A stretch of 39,251 nucleotides of DNA. Source: an uncultured Planctomycetota bacterium (lineage in GTDB: Bacteria > Planctomycetota > Phycisphaerae > Phycisphaerales > UBA5793). The position numbers were made by a program, and so were the translations under genes. The stretch lies in the NCBI GenBank assembly GCA_900696685.1, contig CAADHA010000207.1:1-39251 (forward strand), in the 5' to 3' direction. The notes under the pieces are model-generated. The model did no database searches. It worked only from the letters and a program-made list of their open reading frames with translations, and was not told the DNA's origin. Below, in pieces: positions 1 through 7,270 of the stretch. How positions within the stretch are numbered: the stretch's first letter is position 1; the number at the start of each line of letters is the position of its first letter.

Positions 1-951
1 CAGGCCATCGACGAGATGGTCAAGCCCATGCGCGAGTCGCTGGAGCGTTATGAGAAGACGCTCACCGCCATCGAGAAGGATCGAGCGGAGTCGCATTCGC
101 GCCTGCACGCGCAGATTGAGCACATGAAACAGACCGGCGAAACGCTGCGCCGCGAGACGAGCCAGTTGACGCTCGCGCTCAAGGGCTCGGACACGCGCGG
201 GCGCTGGGGCGAGTTTCAGTTGAGACGCATCGTCGAACTCGCGGGCATGACCGAGCACAGCGATTATGTTCAGCAGCAGTCGATCAGCACCAGCGACGGC
301 GCCCGGCAGAGGCCGGACATGATTGTGCATCTGCCTGAGGGCCGGCGTCTCGTCGTTGACGCCAAGGCAGTGATCGACGCCTACCAGGACGCGATCGCCG
401 CCGACAATGATGATGCGCGAAAGGCGGCGCTGGCGCGCCACGCTCGCCACGTGCGCGAACAGGTCGTCTCGCTCGGCGCCAAGGCCTACTGGGAGCAGTT
501 CGATCACGCACCCGATTTTGTCGTCATGTTCCTGCCCAGCGAGGCTCACCTCGCGGAGGCGGCGAAGATTGATCCCGCCCTGCTCGACGATGCGATGGGA
601 CGCAACGTCATCATTGCTTCGCCGATGACGCTCATGGCCCTGCTCAAGTGCGTCGCCTACGGCTGGCGGCAGGAGGCGCTGGCCGACAACGCGCGCGAGA
701 TCATGAATCTCGGCCTCGAGATGCACGCCCATCTCTGCACGCTCGCCGAGCACGCGATGAAGGTCGGCGACGGATTGAATAAGGCGATGCGCTCTTACGA
801 CGCCTTCGTCGGCTCGCTTGAAAGCCGGGCGTTGGTTCAAGCGAAGCGCTTCGAGACGCTGGGCGTGAAGTCGTCAAAGTCGGTGCCGGACGTGCCGCTC
901 ATCGAATCGGAAGTGCGCGAGTTTCGCCGTCTTCCTGGTGAGGGCGAGTGA
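1..951 (+). CDS. rmuC: DNA recombination protein RmuC, 5'-truncated
   Basis: RmuC-family protein. In E. coli RmuC limits inversions at short inverted repeats, and its core is a nuclease-like fold; the exact activity is unsettled. The reading frame is open to the first base of the window (QAIDEMVKPM...), so the N-terminus, normally a membrane anchor and long coiled coil, lies outside. Visible are the end of the coiled coil (about residues 10-60), the conserved GRWGEFQL segment, the RPDMIVHLPEGRRLVVDAK strand region, and FVVMFLPSEA followed by ASPMTLMALLK, the usual RmuC core order. The C-terminal helical region is complete and ends in a stop. It converges on the next gene. Family assignment is secure; the start is not visible. 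Confidence 0.93.
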   Translation, partial: QAIDEMVKPMRESLERYEKTLTAIEKDRAESHSRLHAQIEHMKQTGETLRRETSQLTLALKGSDTRGRWGEFQLRRIVELAGMTEHSDYVQQQSISTSDGARQRPDMIVHLPEGRRLVVDAKAVIDAYQDAIAADNDDARKAALARHARHVREQVVSLGAKAYWEQFDHAPDFVVMFLPSEAHLAEAAKIDPALLDDAMGRNVIIASPMTLMALLKCVAYGWRQEALADNAREIMNLGLEMHAHLCTLAEHAMKVGDGLNKAMRSYDAFVGSLESRALVQAKRFETLGVKSSKSVPDVPLIESEVREFRRLPGEGE

Positions 952-1020
952 TCGGAGTTGAAACAGACGTGAGGGGCTCCGTGCGAGTTGATCTCGCCGC
1001 TCCCGTCGCGCAATGACAGC

Positions 1021-1074
1021 GGCGGATGCGCAGCAGCAGCATCCGCCCGGCCCCGGCGCCGCGCAAAGGCGCCG
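1021..1074. terminator. Two hairpins between convergent genes
   Basis: The 124-bp gap between the convergent rmuC and HARE-HTH genes contains a perfect 9-bp stem (GGCGGATGC at 1021-1029 with GCATCCGCC at 1039-1047, 9-nt loop) and a second stem made of two GGCGCC hexamers (about 1056-1074). Neither is followed by a clear T-tract on either strand, so a bidirectional terminator role is inferred from position and structure only. Confidence 0.4.
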
Positions 1075-1075
1075 A

Positions 1076-1528
1076 CTACGCCGCCGTGTACTGGCCGCGA
1101 TCGACCTTCTTGAACAATTTGCGGTTGCGGAGAAGCGTCTGGTTCACGATGGTGCGGAAGTTCGCGGCGTTGGTCTTGTAGCCGGCCTTCTGGACGGCGT
1201 TGGAGACTTCCGTGACGCCCATCGTCTTTCCTTTGAGAGCGCTCAGGAGCGACTCGGTGAGCGTCCTGGTGTTCTGGGAGCGAGTGAGCGCGGCTCGGCC
1301 CTTGCGGCCCTTCTTCTTGTTCTTGGAACCGGGGGGCCGGCCCGGGCCGCGCTTCACCATCACGACGCCGGCGCTCATGCCGAACGCGGCAAGCTCCGCG
1401 TCGAGGCCGGCGAGTTCGGCGGCGAGTCTGGCGCGCTTCTTCTGAAGCGAGCCGAGGCTGCTCTTACGTCGTTCGAGTTCACGGCGAAGGTCCACCGTCG
1501 AGATCCTGCTCAGTTTGGGCTTGGCCAT
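1076..1528 (-). CDS. HARE-HTH / AT-hook-like DNA-binding protein
   Basis: Predicted 150-residue basic protein starting MAKPKLSR. Residues about 10-45 form a charged coiled coil (LRRELERRKSSLGSLQKKRARLAAEL). A central linker contains KRGPGRPPGSKNKKKGRKG, where the RGPGRPPGSK core is a textbook AT-hook-like minor-groove binding motif. The C-terminal 60 residues (TLTESLLSALKGKTMGVTEV through FKKVDRGQYTAA) match the pattern of HARE-HTH winged-helix domains: a helix, a variable loop, then an F-x-x-V-x-x-G-x-[YF] end. The ATG at 1528 was chosen over an upstream in-frame start because the protein core begins here and a weak AAGG lies 6 nt upstream. Probably a nucleoid-associated or regulatory protein; its target is unknown. 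Confidence 0.72.
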   Translation of the reverse strand: MAKPKLSRISTVDLRRELERRKSSLGSLQKKRARLAAELAGLDAELAAFGMSAGVVMVKRGPGRPPGSKNKKKGRKGRAALTRSQNTRTLTESLLSALKGKTMGVTEVSNAVQKAGYKTNAANFRTIVNQTLLRNRKLFKKVDRGQYTAA

Positions 1529-1719
1529 TTCTAACCTTGCATCTTCCCGGAGAAGTTCAGCACCGCGACGGGCCGCGCGACAACACATCGGCGCCCCGTG
1601 GTGCGGCTGGAATTGTGAGGTTACTCCCCACGTCGCCGGTCATATTAGGAAGAGGTCAGGGCGAGGTCCAATGCCAGCGCCATCTGGTCTCTATTGCCTT
1701 TCCCCGTGCAATCTCGACG

Positions 1720-2682
1720 TCATGCGCCGGCGCGCTCGAGGCGCTGAAGCAGGGACTCGAATTGTTCGAGTGTGCGGAATGTGAGAACGATCTGCCCCGA
1801 CGTTCTGTTGGCGGCGAGGCGGATTCGCGCAGGAATCTGCACCGCGCGTGCGATGCGCTCTTCGAGTTGTGCCACGTGAGCGCCAGGCGCGTTCGTTCGG
1901 CCGGCGGGCTTCGACGAAGGCGAGGCGGCGAGAGACTCCACTTCGCGCTCAAGGCGGCGGACGTTCCAGCCGTGCCGCTGCGCAGCCAGCGCAAGAGTTC
2001 GTCGTATGTTAGGATCGGCCACGGAGAGGAGCGCCTTCGCGTGGCCCTGCGTCAGTCGTCCGGCACGAATGTCCGACTTGGTCGGCTCATCGAGGCTGTT
2101 GAGGCGGATGGTGTTGGCCACGCTCGATCGATCCATGCCCACGCGCTCGGCAATCTGTGAATGCGTGAGTTCGAACTCGACGACGAGGGCCTGAAAGGCC
2201 TCCGCCCGCTCGATGGGGTCGAGGTCCTCGCGCTGGAGATTCTCGACGAGAGCCCACTCTGCGGCGCCGGCGTCGTCGAGTTCGCAGAGAAGAGCCGGAA
2301 GTGTCCTCAGGCCGGCAAGTTGCGCGGCGCGCCAGCGGCGCTCACCTGCGACGATTTCATAGTTGCCCCCCCCCCGCGGCATCCGCACGAGGATCGGCTG
2401 CATCACGCCCGACTGGCGGATCGAGGCCGCGAGCGCCTCCAGTCGCGCCGGGTCGATCTGCTTGCGCGGCTGGTAACGGTTCGGCGCGATGCGAGCCACG
2501 TCGATGAACCGCAACCCGCCGGTCTCCAAATCACCTGCTTCGTGTTCCTCTGACGCCTTGCCCCCGGAGCCGGACGGAGGGAGAACAGCCGCCGGAGTGA
2601 AGGGCACGGGCTTGCTCATCAGGCTCGCCAGGCCGCGGCCAAGGCGCCTGCGGCTCTTCGCATTCTGGCTCGTCTCGACCAT
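1720..2682 (-). CDS. parB: Chromosome partitioning protein ParB
   Basis: ParB/Spo0J-family CTP-dependent DNA clamp of 320 residues that loads at parS and segregates the origin region. The N-terminus has the typical RRRLGRGLASLM tail, which in other ParBs contacts ParA. The ParB/Srx-like domain follows: IAPNRYQPRK, then VAGERRWRAA at about 111-120 with the GERRWRA nucleotide-binding patch. Then come ALVENLQREDLDPIERA and a helix-turn-helix (HSQIAERVGMDRSSVANTIRL). The C-terminal dimerisation region ends with a leucine-rich helix. The ATG at 2682 is preceded by GAGAGGG at good spacing; another ATG 15 nt upstream is less well placed. parA is not adjacent. A C10 homopolymer lies inside the gene, at the Gly-rich loop before the GERRWRA box. 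The 260-bp upstream region holds two parS-like sites. Confidence 0.94.
   Translation of the reverse strand: MVETSQNAKSRRRLGRGLASLMSKPVPFTPAAVLPPSGSGGKASEEHEAGDLETGGLRFIDVARIAPNRYQPRKQIDPARLEALAASIRQSGVMQPILVRMPRGGGNYEIVAGERRWRAAQLAGLRTLPALLCELDDAGAAEWALVENLQREDLDPIERAEAFQALVVEFELTHSQIAERVGMDRSSVANTIRLNSLDEPTKSDIRAGRLTQGHAKALLSVADPNIRRTLALAAQRHGWNVRRLEREVESLAASPSSKPAGRTNAPGAHVAQLEERIARAVQIPARIRLAANRTSGQIVLTFRTLEQFESLLQRLERAGA
2366..2375. repeat. C10 homopolymer inside parB
   Basis: Ten consecutive C on the plus strand (G10 in the coding strand) encode the Pro-Arg-Gly-Gly-Gly stretch just before the conserved NYEIVAGERRWRA segment of ParB. The frame is intact as given. Runs of this length are prone to slippage in vivo and to assembly error. 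Confidence 0.9.
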
Positions 2683-2790
2683 CCGTGGCCCTCTCATGCA
2701 GGATGTGACATTTGACGGCGGGCGAAGTTGCGACCTGGCTCGCCCGTCCGGCTTCGCCGACACTAGGCGGCGTGGGCGTTCCAGGCAAGA

Positions 2791-2806
2791 TGTTCCACGT
2801 GGAACA
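2791..2806. promoter_or_regulatory. parS: parS-like site 1 (perfect palindrome)
   Basis: TGTTCCACGTGGAACA is a perfect 16-bp palindrome matching the bacterial parS consensus (TGTTTCACGTGAAACA) except for one symmetric base pair change in each arm. It lies 109 bp upstream of the parB start, in the divergent region between parB and the histidine kinase, which strongly supports a ParB loading site. Confidence 0.85.
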
Positions 2807-2829
2807 GCCTCCAATTGCATCGGCGAAGA

Positions 2830-2845
2830 CGTTCCCCGTGGAACA
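2830..2845. promoter_or_regulatory. parS: parS-like site 2 (degenerate)
   Basis: CGTTCCCCGTGGAACA differs from site 1 at two of 16 positions, both in the left half; the right half GTGGAACA is identical. It lies 39 bp from site 1 centre to centre. Probably a weaker second ParB site; the broken left arm lowers confidence. Confidence 0.6.
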
Positions 2846-2942
2846 CACCCCGCCCTCGCCGCAACGACGTTCAAGGCTCAGCCGCCAATCGCCGATGGGT
2901 TACGGAGATCGCGCTCCCATTCCCGACCCGGCGGCAGAGACA

Positions 2943-3782
2943 ATGTCATACGACGCCAAACTCTCCAACGACCGCGACGTCCTTCTCGGTCGAATCCGCG
3001 AGATGGAAGCGCAGATCTCCCGTCTGGAGACCGACCTCGATCGCACCAGCCGCCTCGCCACCCTCGGCATCCTGGCCGGCATGATCGCGCACGAGTTCAA
3101 TAACCTCCTCACGCCGGTGATGAGTTACGCGCAACTCGCCCTGGGTTCACCAGACGACCGCGAACTCGTGACCAAGGCCCTGAACAGGGCTGTGGAGGGG
3201 GCGGAGCAACTCTCGCGCATCGCATCCGCCATCCTCGGCTTCCTGCGAGACGACGACCAGCTCGCCGACGCCGAGATCAACCGCGTCGTCGACCTGACGC
3301 TCGAGTGCATGGCAAAGGACCCGCAGAAAGCGGGGGTGTCCATCGTCCGGCGGGTTCCGGACGGATTGCGAGCCGCGATCAGGCCCATCTGCCTGCAGCA
3401 GGTGTTCCTGAACCTCTTTCTGAACGCGATCGAAGCGATGCGGGGACGGGGAGGCGAACTTCGGATCATCGCCGCTATCGAGCCCGGCGGCATCATTCGC
3501 GTCATGGTCTCCGACACCGGCTGCGGAATGTCGAGCGAGATGGTGGCACGCGCGTTCGACCCGCTGGCCGGCAGCCAGGCAGGCGGCCCGGCGATCGGCC
3601 GTGAGCCTGGTGACGCGAAGGCGAATGGGAGGCGAGGCCACGGACTCGGCCTGGCCATCTGCAAGCGCCTCGTTGAGGACGCGGGGGGAACGATTCACCT
3701 CAACAGTCGGCCAGGCGAAGGCACCACCTTCTCCGTGTGCCTCCGCGCAGCCGGTCAGGCGCAGTCGCGACGATCGGCGTAA
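2943..3782 (+). CDS. Cytoplasmic NtrB-like sensor histidine kinase
   Basis: A 279-residue histidine kinase with no membrane segment and no recognisable sensory domain. Residues 10-40 look like a short coiled coil. The H-box is GMIAHEFNNLLTPVMSYAQ with phospho-acceptor His50. The N-box is QVFLNLFLNAIEAM (Asn161), the G1 box DTGCGM (about 191-196) and the G2 box GHGLGLAICKRLVE (from about 232). The HEFNNLL type resembles NtrB/HWE-neighbouring kinases that pair with response regulators, but no receiver gene is next to it. The F-box region is atypical: AFDPLAGSQAGG with a Gly/Ala-rich stretch before G2. The ATG at 2943 is chosen because homology-like sequence begins here; in-frame codons upstream run through the parS sites. 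Divergent from parB. Confidence 0.85.
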   Translation: MSYDAKLSNDRDVLLGRIREMEAQISRLETDLDRTSRLATLGILAGMIAHEFNNLLTPVMSYAQLALGSPDDRELVTKALNRAVEGAEQLSRIASAILGFLRDDDQLADAEINRVVDLTLECMAKDPQKAGVSIVRRVPDGLRAAIRPICLQQVFLNLFLNAIEAMRGRGGELRIIAAIEPGGIIRVMVSDTGCGMSSEMVARAFDPLAGSQAGGPAIGREPGDAKANGRRGHGLGLAICKRLVEDAGGTIHLNSRPGEGTTFSVCLRAAGQAQSRRSA

Positions 3783-3906
3783 GGCGATGCGACGCCCATA
3801 TCGGGCTTCGCGTCACAGACGGTGCAATTGGTCCTATAACTACTCCCGCAGGGCGGGCGCGATCTCCCTGTGCACCCGACCACTCCGTCTCCCTACCGTT
3901 GCGGCC

Positions 3907-4506
3907 ATGAGCGGACCGGACAAAGCGGTGATCAGGCTGGCGAACGAGGATGATGTGCCGTCCATCCTCGATATCGCCAACTGGTACGCGCGCCACACGC
4001 CGGCGAACTTCGCGATCACGCCCGAGCCGCTCGAGATGTGGCTGGCAGCCTGGCATGAGCAGCAGGAGTGGTACCCCTGGCTCGTGGCGTGCGTGGAGCA
4101 GTCGACTCCGGCGCCGCGCGGCTCCGACGCGATCGTCGGCTTCGCCAAGGCCTCGCCATTCCGTACGCGCTGCGCCTATCGCTGGAGCGTGGAGACATCG
4201 GTCTATCTGCGCAACACTTGGGGCGGAAAGGGCCTCGGGCGCATGCTCTATGATCACCTCCTCGCGATTCTCCGCCGGCAGGGCTATCGCAAGGTCATCG
4301 GCGGCATTACATTGCCCAATCCCGCCAGCGTTCGCCTGCACGAGCGCTGCGGCTATCGGCACACCGGAACGTTCGAGCGCATCGGCTGGAAATTCGGCCG
4401 GTGGCACGACGTCGGCTTCTGGGAACTCGAGTTCGACGGCGGGGAGGAATCCGAGCCTTCGCCCGACGTCCGGCCCGTGCGCGCGTGCCTGCCGGCGGAC
4501 TGGTGA
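3907..4506 (+). CDS. GNAT family N-acetyltransferase (PAT/MnaT-like)
   Basis: A 199-residue cytoplasmic acetyltransferase of the GNAT superfamily, in the branch that includes phosphinothricin and methionine-sulfone/sulfoximine acetyltransferases. Visible features: N-terminal IRLANEDDVPSILDIANWYARHTPANF; strand 4 ETSVYLRNTWGGKGLGRMLYDHLL, which holds the acetyl-CoA pyrophosphate loop (GGKGLGR, the Q/RxxGxG/A equivalent); then ITLPNPASVRLHERCGYRHTGTFERIGWKFGRWHDVGFWEL, the family's typical end. The substrate cannot be read from sequence and is probably a free amino acid or analogue. The ATG at 3907 fits the conserved N-terminus; there is no clear Shine-Dalgarno sequence. The last 18 residues are an unconserved tail. 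Confidence 0.87.
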   Translation: MSGPDKAVIRLANEDDVPSILDIANWYARHTPANFAITPEPLEMWLAAWHEQQEWYPWLVACVEQSTPAPRGSDAIVGFAKASPFRTRCAYRWSVETSVYLRNTWGGKGLGRMLYDHLLAILRRQGYRKVIGGITLPNPASVRLHERCGYRHTGTFERIGWKFGRWHDVGFWELEFDGGEESEPSPDVRPVRACLPADW

Positions 4507-4679
4507 GTCGGACGGGCTGCTCGTCGCACGCATAGAATCGCGAGGTTCGGCGGCAGGGCGATCGACCGCCTGTTCCTCATGATCCTTGTGAGGCGCCCTC
4601 GTCCGCCCGCCCCTCGCCGCACAGCGCCGGCCGCCGCGGCGCAGCCCCCCCCCTCCGGCCAGTGAAAAAGGAGAAATCG

Positions 4680-5855
4680 ATGAAGTGCGTACCTGCCGCC
4701 GCCTGCATGCTTGCCGCGGCTTCGATGCTGCTCGCCGCCACGCCGATGATGGGCCAGGACGTCCTGGACATCGTCCGCAAGGTCGATGAAGCGACGCTGA
4801 AAGTCAAGAGCATCACCTACAACTTCCGCATTACGCCCCTCGAAGGCAATCCCAACCAGTTCGGCATGATCAGCGGCCAGGCGAAGTTGATTCGCGTCAC
4901 TGATCTCGATGACAGCCCGTTTCACGTCGTGATCGATAATCCCGCCACGGATGGTCCGCCGGGGTCCAATCCCATCCTGGTGGTGGCCTTCGACGGCGAG
5001 ACGGCGTACCGCATCAACCATGAAGACCGCACGCACCGCTGGGCGAAGATGGCCGAGGACGGTGAAGACCTCCTCGACCGCCGAGCCATGCTGGCGCGCA
5101 TGATCGAGTTCACTCACCCGACGCCCTTCAGCGACGAGTTGAATGCGGACTCCCTCAAACTCGAGGGTTCAAAGGAAATCGGCGAGGTGGACTGCCACGT
5201 GGTTCACGTCGTCTACGAGAACCAGATGGCCGAGGCGCGATGGTACTTCGGAAAGAAGGACTTCCTTCCGCATCGCGTCGAGCGCATCAACGGCGGATAC
5301 GCGCTGGAACTCACGGCCGTCAATCCGAAAGCGGAGATCAAGGCCGCGGATTTCGCACTCAAGGCGCCCGAGGGGTACGACTCGGAGGAGTACTCGACGC
5401 AGCCGCGCCTCCTGGCCGTCGGCAAGGAAGCGCCGGACTTCGAGTTGCAGTCGGGCGAGGGCAAGACGGTGAAACTCTCCGACCTTCGCGGTCACGTGGT
5501 GCTGCTGGACTTCTGGGCGACGTGGTGCCCGCCGTGCCGCCTCGCCATGCCCGGCCTGCAGAAACTTCACGAGCACTTCAAGGACCGGAAGGTGAAGATC
5601 ATCGGCGTGAGCACCTCGGAGGATGAAGACCCGGTCGAAGGCCCGATCCGCTACATGAAGGAGCAGAAGTTCACCTACGGGCTGCTCGTCGAGGGCGACA
5701 AGGTGGCCGAGGCGTTCAAGGTGCGCAACCTGCCCACGTTCTATCTCATCGACGCCGAAGGGCGCGTGGCCTTCACCCACGTCGGTTTCGACAAGGCCAA
5801 TGAAGAGAGGCTCCAGACGCTCATCGAGGAACTCCTGGAGAAGGCAAAGAAGTAA
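4680..5855 (+). CDS. Secreted LolA-like/TlpA-like thioredoxin fusion
   Basis: A 391-residue exported protein. The start is well supported: AAAGGAG lies about 7 nt before the ATG. A signal peptide covers about residues 1-25 (AAACMLAAASMLLAATPMMG). Residues 26-235 resemble the LolA-like/DUF2092 type of periplasmic beta-sheet domain (VLDIVRKVDEATLKVKSITYNF...RWYFGKKDFLPHRVERI). Residues 245-391 are a TlpA/ResA-type thioredoxin domain (APDFELQSGEGKTVKLSDLRG, then FWATWCPPC with Cys283 and Cys286, and a cis-Pro loop NLPTFYLID). TlpA-type proteins reduce disulfides outside the cytoplasm, including apocytochrome c heme-binding cysteines. It converges with the mnmE-cytochrome unit, so a link to cytochrome maturation is possible but not shown. 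Confidence 0.85.
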   Translation: MKCVPAAACMLAAASMLLAATPMMGQDVLDIVRKVDEATLKVKSITYNFRITPLEGNPNQFGMISGQAKLIRVTDLDDSPFHVVIDNPATDGPPGSNPILVVAFDGETAYRINHEDRTHRWAKMAEDGEDLLDRRAMLARMIEFTHPTPFSDELNADSLKLEGSKEIGEVDCHVVHVVYENQMAEARWYFGKKDFLPHRVERINGGYALELTAVNPKAEIKAADFALKAPEGYDSEEYSTQPRLLAVGKEAPDFELQSGEGKTVKLSDLRGHVVLLDFWATWCPPCRLAMPGLQKLHEHFKDRKVKIIGVSTSEDEDPVEGPIRYMKEQKFTYGLLVEGDKVAEAFKVRNLPTFYLIDAEGRVAFTHVGFDKANEERLQTLIEELLEKAKK

Positions 5856-5872
5856 CCGGGCGGCGCGCCGGC

Positions 5873-7252
5873 CTACTTTCCGATGCAGAAGCCGGCGAAG
5901 ATGCGGCCGAGCACGTCCTCGGGCGACACGGCTCCCGCCAGCGCGCCCAGCGCATCGAGCGCGCTGCGCATCGATGCGGCGATGATCTCGGCGTCGCGCA
6001 GGGTTCGTGACGCTTCCTGCCGCCCGGCGAGGCTGTGCGCTGCGCCGAGATGAACGCGGGCCTCGCGCAGGAGTTGCTCGTGGCGCGGCAGGAGCGCGAG
6101 CGCCTCGGCGGAGGGCGCGGCGAGGCGATCGGTCAGGACTTCGGCGATGCGGCGGCGGAGCGCCGCCAGCCCCTCGCCCGTCAACGCGCTCACGCGCATG
6201 CCCCCCCCCGCGCCGCGCGGGGCCGAAGAGGCGAGGTCGGCCTTGGATCGCACGGCAACCACCGGCGCGGCGGCGTGCGCAAGACGGAGCGCCGCCGCAA
6301 GCGCCTGCGACGGCAACGCGGCATCCGGCGCCTCGAGTGCCACGAGCAGGTCGGCGCCTGCGATCGCCTCGCGCGCGGCGCGCTGCATGAGAGGATTGAG
6401 CCCCAGCGGCGAATCGTCCAGGCCCGCGATGTCCACGAGCAGCACCTCCGGCGAGAGCGGATCGCCCGGATCGAGGTGCATCGGCTCGGCGATCGCGTCG
6501 CGCGTCGTGCCCGCCCGCCCGCTCACGACCGCGCGCTTCCGCGCGAGGAGCGCGTTGTAGAGCGTGCTCTTGCCGGCGTTCGGCTCGCCCACGAGCACCA
6601 CGCGCGGCAGGGCGCTGAGCGACTCGGACCCGATCGACCGGCTCAGCGTGTCGTCGATCTCGCGCGCCAGTTCATCGAGGCGCTGCGCGAGGTCCGCCGG
6701 GTTGATCGCGACGACATCCTCCTCGTCCGTGAAGTCGATGCCGGCTTCGACGAGCGCGAGAGCATCGGCGAGACGGTCGCAGAGGCCGGCGGCGACGCGG
6801 CCGAGGCGGTTGCCGCGCAACGCTTGTGCGGCGCGCAACTGCGCATCCGACGCGGCCGCGATCGTCGCCGCCACGCCTTCGGCCTGCGTGAGCGTCATGC
6901 GGCTGTTCATCCAGGCGCGTGCGGTGAACTCGCCCGCCTCCGCCTGCCGCGCCCCGTGATCGAGGGCCAGCGACGCCACGCGGTCGATCATCGTCGGATT
7001 GCCGGGGAGTGCGATCTCGATGACATCCTGTCCCGTGTAACTTCGTGGAGCGGGGAAAAGCAGTGTCAGGCACGGCCAGCGGTTGATGAGCCGGTGCGCC
7101 CGCACGCCGCGCCTGCGCGGCAGGGGCCGATGCGACGGATCGCTCATCGCCTCCACGATCGCCCACGCCTGATCACCGGAGAGGCGAAGGAGCCCTCGAG
7201 CCGAGGCCCCCGGCGGCGAGGCGCAGGCGACGATGGTGTCGGCGAGGTTCAC
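5873..7252 (-). CDS. mnmE: tRNA modification GTPase MnmE
   Basis: MnmE (TrmE) works with MnmG to add the (carboxymethyl)aminomethyl group to wobble U34 of certain tRNAs. The N-terminal folate-binding domain begins NLADTIVACASPPGASARGLLRLSG. The G domain shows P-loop GEPNAGKST (about residue 220), switch GRAGTTRDAIAE with the diagnostic TTRD, a G3 of DIAGLDDS (family norm DTAGLR) and a G4-like SKAD. The last four residues are CIGK, the catalytic C-(I/L/V)-G-K motif. The GTG at 7252 gives the usual MNLADTIVA start; an in-frame TTG two codons upstream is the alternative. No Shine-Dalgarno sequence is obvious. Only about 18 nt separate it from the stop of the upstream cytochrome gene, suggesting read-through transcription. 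A C9 run lies in the gene near 6200. Confidence 0.95.
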   Translation of the reverse strand: MNLADTIVACASPPGASARGLLRLSGDQAWAIVEAMSDPSHRPLPRRRGVRAHRLINRWPCLTLLFPAPRSYTGQDVIEIALPGNPTMIDRVASLALDHGARQAEAGEFTARAWMNSRMTLTQAEGVAATIAAASDAQLRAAQALRGNRLGRVAAGLCDRLADALALVEAGIDFTDEEDVVAINPADLAQRLDELAREIDDTLSRSIGSESLSALPRVVLVGEPNAGKSTLYNALLARKRAVVSGRAGTTRDAIAEPMHLDPGDPLSPEVLLVDIAGLDDSPLGLNPLMQRAAREAIAGADLLVALEAPDAALPSQALAAALRLAHAAAPVVAVRSKADLASSAPRGAGGGMRVSALTGEGLAALRRRIAEVLTDRLAAPSAEALALLPRHEQLLREARVHLGAAHSLAGRQEASRTLRDAEIIAASMRSALDALGALAGAVSPEDVLGRIFAGFCIGK

Positions 7253-7270
7253 GCACAACTGTATCGCGCG

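Noticed and set aside
2683..2942. Replication origin in the parB upstream region
   Set aside because: parS-like sites are present, but no DnaA boxes (TTATCCACA type), no AT-rich unwinding region and no dnaA gene are visible; parS alone does not mark the origin.
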